From positions 1 through 11,405 of the forward strand of contig CAYQLH010000028.1 in NCBI GenBank assembly GCA_964418385.1: a DNA stretch of 11,405 nt. Direction: 5' to 3'. The stretch's first letter is position 1; each line of letters starts with the position of its first letter. Made by a program: the position numbers and the translations under genes. This document shows, in pieces, positions 1-6,966 of this stretch. The notes beneath the pieces are model-generated. The model saw nothing but the letters and a program-made list of their open reading frames with translations, had not been told where the DNA came from and did not search any database. Source of the stretch: RGIG2560 sp964418385. Lineage in GTDB: Bacteria > Patescibacteriota > Microgenomatia > UBA1400 > PJMF01.

Positions 1-137
1 TACCGAAATTGCTAAAATAAACGTGTCAAAATTGCCTTGATAAAATAGGGTAATTTTGTTTTGTACGCCACCGGGAGCACGAAAATTATACGAAAATTAA
101 TAAAGCGTGAACCGATAATTTTGAGATGAGGTTTGTG

Positions 138-146
138 TGGTATAAT
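138..146 (+). promoter_or_regulatory. Extended -10 promoter of the folD-like gene
   Basis: TGG followed by a perfect TATAAT (141-146). Seven bases separate it from the ATG at 154, so transcription should begin at or within a base or two of the start codon (leaderless mRNA). No purine-rich ribosome binding site lies between. A T-rich -35-like stretch (TTTTGA, 119-124) lies 16 bp upstream but is weak. Confidence 0.8.
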
Positions 147-153
147 ACGCGAC

Positions 154-1116
154 ATGACACAGATTTTTACAGGGAAAAAACGAGCCGCGCAGATTTTGGA
201 AACGGTGGCGTCAGAGATTGTTAGCAAGCGCCTTCAGCCCAAGATTGTGTCGTTTTATTTTGTCAATGATCCTGGGAGTCGCTTATACACCCGCAAAAAA
301 GCGGAGGCAGCAGCAAGCGTGGGGATCAAATTTGAAGCGGTGGCGTTGGATATGGGCGCAGACCAGGCAACGGCGAGGGCGCTGGCGGTGGCTAAAATCC
401 AGACGGAGCCAAAAGCGGGGGTGATGGTGCAAAAGCCGACGCGGAAGAGTTTTGAGGAGTTTTGGCAGGGGCGAGTGGGCAGAGAAACTTACGACCAGTG
501 GTGGCAGGCTTGGGTGGAATTAATTCCGGTGGAGCGTGATATTGATGGCTTGGCGCCGCAGACACAGATGCTTTTGCAAGCAGGCGAGCAGGTAGAGTTT
601 TTGCCGGCAACACTGGAAGCGGTACGAGAGGCTTTGCCGAAATTTACGATTGAGGAAGCCGACGGCGTGTTTATCCAGGCTTACGAGTTGCCGAGTGAGG
701 GTAGAAATTGGCGTGAATTTAGTTTGCAAGATAAAAAAATTCTCATTGTTGGCAAATCTGATCTTTTGGGTCGGCCTTTGGCGGCGTGGTGGCAGTGCCA
801 CGGCTTGGATGTGACGCTTTTTGGTAAAAAAGCTATATTAGAAAGGCTTGAAACACCACAAAAATTATCAGAGTTTGATGTAATTGTGTCTGCAAGCGGA
901 GTACCGGGTTTGATTACGGGAGAGCAGATTAAAAAAGGGGCGATTTTGGTGGATGTGGGTGAGCCACAAGGAGATGTGGACCTGAAATCTGTGATAGGTA
1001 TTGCGGACTGTGTGACACCGGTACCTGGTGGCGTGGGACCGTTGACGGTGGCATGTTTACTGCGGAATGCAGCCAAATTAGATGCTTTCTTGAGCGAGCT
1101 TGACGGTGAGTTTTAG
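154..1116 (+). CDS. folD: FolD-like methylenetetrahydrofolate dehydrogenase/cyclohydrolase, divergent
   Basis: 320 aa. FolD interconverts 5,10-methylene-, methenyl- and 10-formyl-tetrahydrofolate in the cytoplasm, using NAD(P). The N-terminal catalytic domain keeps the DPGSRLYTRKK segment with Tyr45 and the presumed catalytic Lys49. Gln93 of the VQxP motif and Asp129 of (R)DIDG are also present. The nucleotide-binding domain has VGKSDLLGRP (199-208), and the family signature VTPVPGGVGPLTVA sits at 287-300. It is about 30 residues longer than a typical FolD, with extra sequence around 97-122 and 168-187. The usual VQLPLP and PCTPxG motifs are changed to VQKPTR and LPATLE. The start is the ATG at 154: it follows a -10 box by 7 bases, while the upstream in-frame TTG at 133 precedes that box. 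The gene is alone in its unit, and its last 39 bp overlap the 3' end of the opposing PEGA gene. The family call is firm; retention of both activities is not certain. Confidence 0.88.
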   Translation: MTQIFTGKKRAAQILETVASEIVSKRLQPKIVSFYFVNDPGSRLYTRKKAEAAASVGIKFEAVALDMGADQATARALAVAKIQTEPKAGVMVQKPTRKSFEEFWQGRVGRETYDQWWQAWVELIPVERDIDGLAPQTQMLLQAGEQVEFLPATLEAVREALPKFTIEEADGVFIQAYELPSEGRNWREFSLQDKKILIVGKSDLLGRPLAAWWQCHGLDVTLFGKKAILERLETPQKLSEFDVIVSASGVPGLITGEQIKKGAILVDVGEPQGDVDLKSVIGIADCVTPVPGGVGPLTVACLLRNAAKLDAFLSELDGEF

Positions 1117-1647
1117 CTGGTATCCAGGCGTGAGAGTAAAAGGAACGATCAGCGTTTGAAAACCTGGCAAGACGATTTGCAGTTGGTGATCACCAGGTGT
1201 GAGCGCTTGCTCGATGATAGGTGCGCTGACAGCTTCACCTTGGTCGGCGGTGATTAAGGCTTTTTCGGGGCTCGTGGTGACGGTGAGCAGGGTAGAATTT
1301 TTGGGAGCAGGAATGAGTTCATAAATAATACCGCTCGAGTGGGCGAGTGAGTCACCTAAGTGCCAGTCGACGATGGTGGCAGTTTTGGCGACCAGGCGAA
1401 TGGGAACGGTGTAATCGTAGTAATCGGTGCGCAAATGCAGCTGGTACCAGCCTGGTGGCAGTTTGTAATCTTTGATAGGGGCATCGCCGAGGTAGAAACT
1501 TGAAAGGCGCACGGTAGCATTACCGCCTTGAGCGGCGAGATAGAAGTGACCTTGAGAGTTGAGACGGAGGAAATAGAGACCGGTGCCAAAACAAGCTACG
1601 ATAAAAATAATAATTGCCACGAGGGCAAGGATCCACTTTTTTGACAC
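1078..1647 (-). CDS. Single-pass membrane protein with PEGA-type domains
   Basis: 189 aa. A short basic start (SKKW) leads into a hydrophobic segment at about 5-27, so the rest should lie outside the membrane. Residues 16-19 read IVAC, which resembles a lipobox, but hydrophobicity continues past Cys19, so a plain membrane anchor is as likely. Residues 118-186 look like a PEGA domain: a TVTTSPEKALI strand, an APIIEQALTPGDHQLQI turn with Pro-Gly, and PGFQTLIVPFTL. Residues 43-97 have a similar strand pattern with LPPGWYQLHL and may be a second, more diverged copy. PEGA domains are small beta-folds common in surface proteins. The start is a GTG at 1647, chosen because a perfect extended -10 lies 6 bases upstream; no ATG fits. 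The gene is divergent from the next gene and convergent with folD. Its specific function is unknown. Confidence 0.8.
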   Translation of the reverse strand: MSKKWILALVAIIIFIVACFGTGLYFLRLNSQGHFYLAAQGGNATVRLSSFYLGDAPIKDYKLPPGWYQLHLRTDYYDYTVPIRLVAKTATIVDWHLGDSLAHSSGIIYELIPAPKNSTLLTVTTSPEKALITADQGEAVSAPIIEQALTPGDHQLQIVLPGFQTLIVPFTLTPGYQLKLTVKLAQESI

Positions 1648-1653
1648 GGTGAC

Positions 1654-1662
1654 ATTATATCA
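1654..1662 (-). promoter_or_regulatory. Extended -10 promoter of the PEGA-domain gene
   Basis: On the minus strand, TGA then TATAAT (complement of 1654-1659), 6 bases before the GTG at 1647. The predicted transcript starts on the GTG itself. This box decides the choice of a GTG start for the gene. Confidence 0.75.
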
Positions 1663-1693
1663 TTAAATTTGCGCTTTTTGCGGGTAATTTTGA

Positions 1694-1702
1694 TGTTATA
1701 AT
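1694..1702 (+). promoter_or_regulatory. Extended -10 promoter of the 559-aa membrane protein gene
   Basis: TGT then TATAAT (1697-1702), 6 bases before the ATG at 1709, again predicting a leaderless mRNA. It is back to back with the PEGA promoter: the two -10 boxes are about 37 bp apart within a 61-bp divergent spacer. Confidence 0.8.
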
Positions 1703-1708
1703 AGGCTT

Positions 1709-3388
1709 ATGGAAGCGGAACAAGAGCTTAAAAAACCGAAAGTGCGCCGAGCGGGGGGGTTGTCTTTAAATCAAACCGTGGATAAATTGGTGGATCAGGT
1801 GGAGAATCCGGCTGATCGGGAAGCGAAGGCAACTTTTGGTTATCGCCAGACAGAGGAAGAGCGGCGGCGCGAGAAGGCATTGCATTTAACCTTGGAACTT
1901 TGTTTTTGGGTGGTGGCTTTGGTGGTTGTGTATGGAGTTATTCGGGCGAATTGGTTGAAAATTAAGGCATTTTTGGATTTGGCAATGGGGGACGCTGACC
2001 CGGTAATCGTGGAAGAGCCAGCGGCGACACCAGTGCCGGAGCGCACCGTGAGCTCATATTTTACGGGGACAGCTTATCAAATTGGTGATGATTTGGGCTG
2101 GATACGTCGAGAATTTTTTAGCGATTTGACGTATTATTTTGGGGGCGAGGTCACACATGGAATGTATACGGGCGCGAAACGCTATTTTGCAGTGGGCTTG
2201 GCGGTGGGCGATTCAAGTTTGGCCACGTATGAGTTTTGGGAGTTACCAGACGGCAGTGTGCTTCTCAATGGCGAAAAGCAAAATCCGCAACGGTGGTTGC
2301 AACTTTTAAACGATTATTACGTGCGGATGTTTTTTGCTGATAAAGTGGTGATGACAGATCAGCTGGAGGGCGATTGGCCGGAGACGATCCAGATATCGCC
2401 ATCGATGTTGCTTTACAAGCGTGAAATTTTGACGGATTTGGGACCGTATGACGGGATCAACGTGGGTTCGCCGCGCTTGGCGTTGGCGTTGCCGAGTACG
2501 TATTATCAGCAACTGGCGCCACTGCAGGCAAGTGATCACTTGGATTTGAAGTTTTATTCCAAAATGTACTCTGGTGACGAGCTGTTTTCGCAAATTGCAC
2601 CCAATATTGCTGCTGATGACGAGTGGATTGCGGATACTTATCTTTTTGGTGGCACCAAAGTGGTGGTGACAGACCGAACAGGGGTGTCATACGTGTACGA
2701 GCTTGTTTTGAACGATACTTGGGAAAAATACCGATCTACCCGTGATAACGAGCGACGCTACGTGGAGTTTTATCAGCAGGATTTGATCAAATATACGACC
2801 ACGGCCAGTTGGGTTGCGTACAAAGAGCGCACACTCAATGGGCAGGTAGTAGCTTTGCCAGACGGACAACCGAAAATGCCGGCGATTCAAGGTGGTTTGC
2901 CAGGAATTAATTTCTCGATTGCAGATTTCGAGTTCGCTGGGCGGAAACCGCAGTTTGAGAGCTTTGTCAGCGGCTATACGGCGGTGTGCTATCCACGAAT
3001 TGACGCGAAGGTGGTCCAAAATCTTACTCGTGATGATTTGGTGCAGGTGGGCAAGCTTTTCTACTCGCAGCTACCGGTGTATATTTTGGCGGATGACGAG
3101 CACGCGTTAAATCGTTTGGCTTATAACTTGAAGCTTGTGGATAATACTATCAAGACGAGTGAGCAGAAAACGGCGTTTATGGAGCTGTTTATGGAAATTG
3201 AAGACATGAATGAAAACGATCGGCGTGATTGCCGGAGCGGGGAAAAGACGGTACCGTTGCCGAGTCTTTTGCAATACGCCGCAGCGATGCCAGTGCTTTT
3301 TATTCCTGATCCTTGGGGTCGTTACTTGATGGTGTGGGAAAATGATCTTGACTTTCTCGAGGATTGTGGTATAATTCACGCTCAGTAG
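1709..3388 (+). CDS. Large single-pass membrane protein of unknown family
   Basis: 559 aa; I do not recognise the family. Residues 1-57 are charged and presumably cytoplasmic, ending in a run of Glu/Arg (49-56). One membrane helix lies at about 58-79 (LTLELCFWVVALVVVYGVI). A linker rich in Pro, Ala and Glu (95-112) then leads into a domain of about 445 residues. That domain is rich in Tyr, Asp and Trp with alternating strand-like segments, so it looks like a folded extracytoplasmic domain. I see no catalytic motif, repeat or cysteine pattern. The start follows a -10 box by 6 bases. A run of seven G (1753-1759, codons 15-17) is a possible slippage or sequencing-error site. The gene's last codons contain the rpsB promoter, so it abuts the ribosomal operon but is probably not essential to it. 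An envelope role is inferred from topology only. Confidence 0.8.
   Translation: MEAEQELKKPKVRRAGGLSLNQTVDKLVDQVENPADREAKATFGYRQTEEERRREKALHLTLELCFWVVALVVVYGVIRANWLKIKAFLDLAMGDADPVIVEEPAATPVPERTVSSYFTGTAYQIGDDLGWIRREFFSDLTYYFGGEVTHGMYTGAKRYFAVGLAVGDSSLATYEFWELPDGSVLLNGEKQNPQRWLQLLNDYYVRMFFADKVVMTDQLEGDWPETIQISPSMLLYKREILTDLGPYDGINVGSPRLALALPSTYYQQLAPLQASDHLDLKFYSKMYSGDELFSQIAPNIAADDEWIADTYLFGGTKVVVTDRTGVSYVYELVLNDTWEKYRSTRDNERRYVEFYQQDLIKYTTTASWVAYKERTLNGQVVALPDGQPKMPAIQGGLPGINFSIADFEFAGRKPQFESFVSGYTAVCYPRIDAKVVQNLTRDDLVQVGKLFYSQLPVYILADDEHALNRLAYNLKLVDNTIKTSEQKTAFMELFMEIEDMNENDRRDCRSGEKTVPLPSLLQYAAAMPVLFIPDPWGRYLMVWENDLDFLEDCGIIHAQ
3367..3375 (+). promoter_or_regulatory. Extended -10 promoter of the rpsB-tsf operon, inside the upstream CDS
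   Basis: TGG then TATAAT (3370-3375), embedded in the final codons of the upstream gene, whose stop is 3386-3388. Transcription should start near 3382, giving an 86-nt leader before rpsB. This contrasts with the leaderless single genes around it. Confidence 0.75.
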
Positions 3389-3467
3389 TAGTGAGGCGTG
3401 ATGAGATAAGTGTCCTGTAGATGTCTCATTCGCCATCCGCTTGAAAAAAGCGGAAGAAAAGGACAAA
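3382..3467 (+). promoter_or_regulatory. Structured 5' leader of rpsB
   Basis: Two hairpins can be drawn. Hairpin 1 pairs GGCG (3395-3398) with CGCC (3431-3434) and ATGAGA (3401-3406) with TCTCAT (3424-3429), with a 2-nt bulge on the 5' side, one unpaired base on the 3' side, and a 17-nt loop. Hairpin 2 is CCGCTT (3437-3442), loop GAAAA, AAGCGG (3448-3453). The Shine-Dalgarno AAAAGGA (3457-3463) follows hairpin 2 directly. There is no T-run, so this is not an attenuator terminator. Ribosomal protein S2 is known to autoregulate rpsB through the leader in enterobacteria. An equivalent role here is inferred; I do not recognise the structure as that Rfam family. Confidence 0.5.
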
Positions 3468-4439
3468 ATGGCAGTTTCTTTGCAAGAATTGTTTGATAAT
3501 GGTTGTCACCTAGGTCATCCTCGTGAGAAATGGCATCCGCGCATGAAGCCGTGGATTTATTGTGAACGCGACGGTATTCATCTTTTTGATCTGGAAAAAA
3601 CCGCGGCACAGCTGGAAAAAGCGAAAGCACGGATTGCAGAGTTGAAAGCCGCGGGCAAGAACGTGGTTGTCGTGGCTACCAAGAAGCAAGCGAGCGAAAT
3701 GGTACGCGAGTTGGCCGAGCAAGCGGAGGTGATGTACGTGGTCAATCGTTGGCCAGGCGGTCTGATTACCAATTGGGAGCAAGTCCGTCGCAGCATTAAA
3801 CGCATGTCCGAGATTGAGACGGGTTTGGCTGGCGATAAATACAATGATTTAACGAAATATGAGCGGATGCTTTTGGAAAAAGAGCTGGCTCGCTTGGAGA
3901 GGCTTTTTGGTGGCCTTAAGGGCTTAAAGACCAAACCAGACGCCCTTTTTGTGGTGGATGCTCAGAAGGAGAAAAACGCGGTCGCAGAGGCCTTAAAAGA
4001 AAAAGTGGAAATTATCGCGATGGTGGACACCAATACTGATCCGACAAGCATTGACTTGGTGATTCCCACCAATGATGATGCAATTTCTGCCATTCGCCTG
4101 GTGGTGAGTGAAGCCTTGGGTGTGCGGACAGCTGGTGCTAGTGTGAAAGTGAAAGCAGCGGCAGAGTCAACACCGGTGAAGACAGAAGAAAATACTGACG
4201 AATCAGCAAAAACTGCTGATAAAGCATTGGAAGAAACGCCAGAAAAAGCGGAAACTAAGGTTAAAAAGACTGCAGTTAAGGCGAAAAAAGTGGTGAAAGC
4301 ACAAAAAGCAGTGGCAGAGGAAGCAGTGAAGGAAGTGAAGGCTAAAGTTGCCAAGACGGTAAAAAAGGCGAAGACAACGAAGAAAGCAGCCACGAAAAAA
4401 ACCGAAGAAAAAGCGGATGATTCCGACAAAAAAGAGTAG
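3468..4439 (+). CDS. rpsB: 30S ribosomal protein S2 with a long charged C-terminal tail
   Basis: 323 aa. S2 is a late-assembling protein of the small ribosomal subunit that bridges head and body. The family motifs are clear: GCHLGHPREKWHPRMKPWIY (12-31), GIHLFDLEKT (36-45), NRWPGGLITNW (93-103), ERLFGGLKGL (144-153), DALFVVD (158-164), AMVDTNTDP (184-192) and IPTNDDAISAI (199-209). The S2 core ends near 226. Residues 227-323 are a low-complexity tail of Ala, Lys, Glu, Val and Thr: acidic first (about 230-262), then strongly basic and histone-H1-like (264-311), then acidic at the end. The start is the ATG at 3468, 4 nt after AAAAGGA; the in-frame TTG at 3441 lies within hairpin 2 of the leader and is rejected. 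tsf follows after 11 bp in the classic rpsB-tsf operon. Confidence 0.97.
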   Translation: MAVSLQELFDNGCHLGHPREKWHPRMKPWIYCERDGIHLFDLEKTAAQLEKAKARIAELKAAGKNVVVVATKKQASEMVRELAEQAEVMYVVNRWPGGLITNWEQVRRSIKRMSEIETGLAGDKYNDLTKYERMLLEKELARLERLFGGLKGLKTKPDALFVVDAQKEKNAVAEALKEKVEIIAMVDTNTDPTSIDLVIPTNDDAISAIRLVVSEALGVRTAGASVKVKAAAESTPVKTEENTDESAKTADKALEETPEKAETKVKKTAVKAKKVVKAQKAVAEEAVKEVKAKVAKTVKKAKTTKKAATKKTEEKADDSDKKE

Positions 4440-4450
4440 GGAAGGGCAAG

Positions 4451-4909
4451 ATGGCAATTAAAGCAAGTGATGTGAAGAAGATCCGCGAGGCCACTGGTGC
4501 GGGCATGCTCGATTGCAAAAAGGCTTTGGAAGCGACCAATGGCGATTGGGAGAAGGCTTTAGCTTGGCTTAAGGATAAAGGCTTGGCAAATGCAGCCAAA
4601 AAAGCCGATCGCGAAACCAATGAAGGCTATGTGGCGGCTTATGTGCACGCAACTGGCAAAATAGGCGCTTTAGCGGAGCTTTTGTGCGAAACTGATTTTG
4701 TGGCTCGAGGCGAAGAGTTTCGAGCTTTGGCAAGCGAAATTGCGATGCAGGTGGCAGCGATGGCACCGGAGACAGCACAAGAACTTTTGGATCAAGAGCT
4801 GATCAAGCGTGAGGGCGTCACGGTTGCTGAGGCGATCAAGCAACTTTCTGGCAAGATTGGCGAAAATATGAGCTTAGGTAAATTTACCCGTTTGCTGATT
4901 GGCGAATAA
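4451..4909 (+). CDS. tsf: Elongation factor Ts, shortened form
   Basis: 152 aa. EF-Ts is the GDP/GTP exchange factor of EF-Tu. The N-terminal UBA-like EF-Tu-binding domain is intact (about 1-54, with TGAGMLDCKKALE), as is TDFVARGEEF (81-90), whose TDFV displaces the Mg2+ in EF-Tu. The C-terminal signature GKIGENMSLGKFTRL is at 134-148. Compared from memory with the 196-aa Thermus protein, the stretch corresponding to the coiled coil between these motifs is nearly absent: only about 25 residues (105-130) remain. Compared with the ~280-aa E. coli protein, a second core subdomain is missing as well. The reading frame is clean and ends at a proper stop followed by a terminator, so this looks like an evolved short form, not a truncation. 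The Shine-Dalgarno AGGGAAGGG overlaps the rpsB stop, implying coupled translation. Confidence 0.95.
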   Translation: MAIKASDVKKIREATGAGMLDCKKALEATNGDWEKALAWLKDKGLANAAKKADRETNEGYVAAYVHATGKIGALAELLCETDFVARGEEFRALASEIAMQVAAMAPETAQELLDQELIKREGVTVAEAIKQLSGKIGENMSLGKFTRLLIGE

Positions 4910-4934
4910 TTGCAAAATTTACAGAAATAATTGG

Positions 4935-4958
4935 GCCCTGACGTTGTCAGGGCTTTTT
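4935..4958 (+). terminator. Intrinsic terminator of the rpsB-tsf operon
   Basis: A perfect 8-bp stem GCCCTGAC/GTCAGGGC with a 3-nt loop (GTT), followed by TTTTT (4954-4958). It lies 25 bp after the tsf stop. The opposite strand has no T-run beside the stem, so it serves tsf and not the converging queA. Confidence 0.92.
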
Positions 4959-4977
4959 GGAGAAATAACCAGATGTT

Positions 4978-5041
4978 TGCGGTAATTGTGCGTTAATTAT
5001 TGGAGTCAAGTTGTCGTGTTGCGGTAATTATACGTTAATTA
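4978..5041 (+). repeat. Two paired 11-bp intergenic repeats (TGCGTTAATTA family)
   Basis: Each of 4978-4999 and 5020-5041 consists of two head-to-tail 11-bp units: TGCGGTAATTG + TGCGTTAATTA, and TGCGGTAATTA + TACGTTAATTA. The two pairs start 42 bp apart, between the tsf terminator and the queA stop. The same units recur in the other intergenic regions of the window. The second pair overlaps the last 3 bp of queA. Confidence 0.75.
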
Positions 5042-6172
5042 AAGGATGAGCATGGCATCGCCAAAACTGAAGAAACGGTATTGCTGGGCGATGGCATCTT
5101 GGTAAGCTTGGCCGAGTGGCGATTTTTCCCAAGAAGTAAAGTGAGACTTACTTTGCGGGAAGCTAGTGAAAGCTGAAACTAACATTAAAAGCGTTGATTC
5201 TGGAAGGTGGAAGTTGGTAATGAGGTGGTTGGTGAGTTGAAAGCGGTAGGGTGGATAGATAAAAATGTTGGTTTCACCAGCGAGTGGTTGAGTGAGATCG
5301 AGATCTGAGCGGGGTAGGGGTTGGGAGTGGGGGTTGTCGCCAAAAATGTGGGCATAAATTGATTCAAGCACCCGCGTGGACGTGGTGCCTACTGCCAGGA
5401 GTGGTCGGTTGTTGGCGACAGCGTCGATGAGAGCGTGGATGGCTGGAGGTTCCACGAAGTATTGCTCGGTATGCATGTGATGCTGGCGTAGATCATTGGT
5501 TTTGACGCCCAAAAAAGTACCTAGGCCTACGTGCAGGGTGACGTCGATAAACTCGTGCCCGGCAGCTTGTAATTGGCGAGTCAGCTCCTCGGTGAAATGT
5601 AAACCGGCAGTGGGAGCAGCGACAGAACCGGCGGGACGAGCATAAACTGTTTGGTATATAGTACGCAATCTAGGCTCTTCAATGTTGGTGTGAATGTAGG
5701 GTGGGATGGGCGTGTGTCCGTATTCCCGCACAAATTGCATAAAATCTTTTTGATTATATGGGAAAGAAATCTCTCGACTATAATGATTACTTATACTGAT
5801 ACATGTGGCGTGGAAGGAACTCGGGGGGAATAAAAGGACTTGAGAAGGTTTTAAACCGGGTTTGGTGATGCAGGACCATACTTGTTCAGTGTCCGTGGAG
5901 CGGAGACAGCGGGTAAGTAGGACTTCAACGTGGGCGCCGGTGGGTTTGCGGGCGTATAAACGGGCAGGAATGACGCGCGAATTGTTGCGCACAAAAGTCA
6001 CAGGGTGGGGGAGAGCGCGGAGAATTTGGGGTAAATCATAGAAGTAATGATGGCTCCAGGTGCCTCTGGTGCGATCAAAAACAAGTAGCCGCGAATGATC
6101 ACGAGGCTCGGCTGGCTGGTTGGCGATGAGCGCCGGCGGGAGTGTGTATGTAAATTGTTTTAAAGTTATCAT
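5039..6172 (-). CDS. queA: S-adenosylmethionine:tRNA ribosyltransferase-isomerase QueA
   Basis: 377 aa. QueA transfers and isomerises the ribosyl group of S-adenosylmethionine onto 7-aminomethyl-7-deazaguanine in tRNA, forming epoxyqueuosine at the wobble position of GUN anticodons. Motifs run through the full length: RDHSRLLV (24-31), NNSRVIPARLYARKPTGAHV (63-82), YQTVYARPAGSVAAPTAGLH (173-192), HVGLGTFLGV (214-223), HHMHTEQYF (231-239), GTTSTRVLES (262-271) and LITNFHLPESTLLMLVSAF (317-335). It is slightly longer than usual, mainly through a poorly conserved Pro/Ser/Asp stretch at 277-299. The start ATG lies 8 bases after an extended -10 box. The gene is alone; no other queuosine gene is in the window. 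The protein is rich in His, Thr, Pro and Gln because its coding strand is C-rich. Confidence 0.95.
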   Translation of the reverse strand: MITLKQFTYTLPPALIANQPAEPRDHSRLLVFDRTRGTWSHHYFYDLPQILRALPHPVTFVRNNSRVIPARLYARKPTGAHVEVLLTRCLRSTDTEQVWSCITKPGLKPSQVLLFPPSSFHATCISISNHYSREISFPYNQKDFMQFVREYGHTPIPPYIHTNIEEPRLRTIYQTVYARPAGSVAAPTAGLHFTEELTRQLQAAGHEFIDVTLHVGLGTFLGVKTNDLRQHHMHTEQYFVEPPAIHALIDAVANNRPLLAVGTTSTRVLESIYAHIFGDNPHSQPLPRSDLDLTQPLAGETNIFIYPPYRFQLTNHLITNFHLPESTLLMLVSAFTSFPQSKSHFTSWEKSPLGQAYQDAIAQQYRFFSFGDAMLIL

Positions 6173-6180
6173 GATGATGT

Positions 6181-6189
6181 ATTATAGCA
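6181..6189 (-). promoter_or_regulatory. Extended -10 promoter of queA
   Basis: On the minus strand, TGC then TATAAT (complement of 6181-6186), 8 bases before the ATG at 6172. No Shine-Dalgarno lies between; the intervening bases are ACATCATC. A leaderless or near-leaderless mRNA is predicted. A TTTACT -35-like hexamer lies about 16 bp upstream. Confidence 0.78.
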
Positions 6190-6555
6190 TTTGTACGAGA
6201 AAAGTAAAGTTTCAGGCGGAAGTGAAATTTTAGCAGACGTGATAATTGACTGCTAAGCAGAAGGCACTTTAAAAAATACTGATAAATAGGTAAAAAATAG
6301 TAAAACGTGGCTTAAAAACTGTTACAAAGTGAATCAAAAGGGTGAAAACTAGAGATTTAGTGGGGAGAAGGTTTTACTATAGGTGCAAATTGAAGAACTG
6401 CAAAAAAATGTTAGAGGATGCGAGAAAAAAGAGAGTTTTTTGGATGCAATTTGATGCGAAAAAATATACTTATGATGGTGTTTGATGTTGTATAAATAGT
6501 ATTTATTATGCGGATAAATGCGATTGCGAAAAAATGAGCATTTAATAAACAATAA

Positions 6556-6575
6556 TTTTTAACGCATTATTTGCA
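6556..6575 (-). repeat. TGCGTTAATTA-family repeat pair, inverted copy
   Basis: Read on the minus strand, a 9-nt unit TGCAAATAA is followed directly by an 11-nt unit TGCGTTAAAAA. The 9+11 arrangement matches copies at 9469-9488 and 10391-10410. Confidence 0.5.
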
Positions 6576-6661
6576 ATAATAATTTAAACTTATATAATAA
6601 AATTATATTCGATATTGAAAGTATGATTTTGTTGTTTTTGCGATGCGTAAATGAGGGCTTT

Positions 6662-6673
6662 TGACAATTGTCA
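6662..6673. promoter_or_regulatory. 12-bp perfect palindrome, possible operator
   Basis: TGACAATTGTCA equals its own reverse complement and begins within a TTGACA hexamer (6661-6666) that matches the -35 consensus. No good -10 follows at 16-18 bp, so a promoter is not supported. A dimeric regulator site is possible; chance is also possible. Confidence 0.25.
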
Positions 6674-6880
6674 GTGCGGTTAAAAACGCGATGAAGCGGT
6701 TGATGAGAGCGCTTAAACGGTAAATTGAGTTAAAATTGGCATGAAAGTGAGTTTGCAGGGACTGAAAAACGGATAGAGTAGGGGAGAGTGGTGAAAATTT
6801 GGGCGCAAACGCTTGCGAAAGTGAAAATGACGCCGTGAAACGCAGATTATGGGAACTATGACAAATCGTTTCCAGATGTA

Positions 6881-6900
6881 TGAGTTAATTATGCGAAAAT
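6881..6900 (+). repeat. TGCGTTAATTA-family repeat pair, degenerate
   Basis: TGAGTTAATTA followed by TGCGAAAAT, keeping the 11-bp step between units. It lies about 60 bp upstream of the promoter of the LytR_C-domain gene. Confidence 0.45.
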
Positions 6901-6957
6901 ACAAAGACATTATTTAGAATTTTTGCAAATTTTGCATGAATAAACTGGGCAAAAATT

Positions 6958-6966
6958 TGTTATACT
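6958..6966 (+). promoter_or_regulatory. Extended -10 promoter of the LytR_C-domain gene
   Basis: TGT then TATACT (6961-6966), 8 bases before the ATG at 6975. This is the only -10 box in the window with a mismatch to TATAAT. No Shine-Dalgarno is present. Confidence 0.68.

Noticed and set aside
3136..3144. Perfect DnaA-box word (TGTGGATAA)
   Set aside because: A single copy inside a coding region with no cluster nearby; expected by chance.
3962..4457. Long minus-strand frames opposite rpsB
   Set aside because: They arise because the Ala/Lys-rich S2 tail lacks stop complements; the translated products are low-complexity Phe/Ala/Ser strings.
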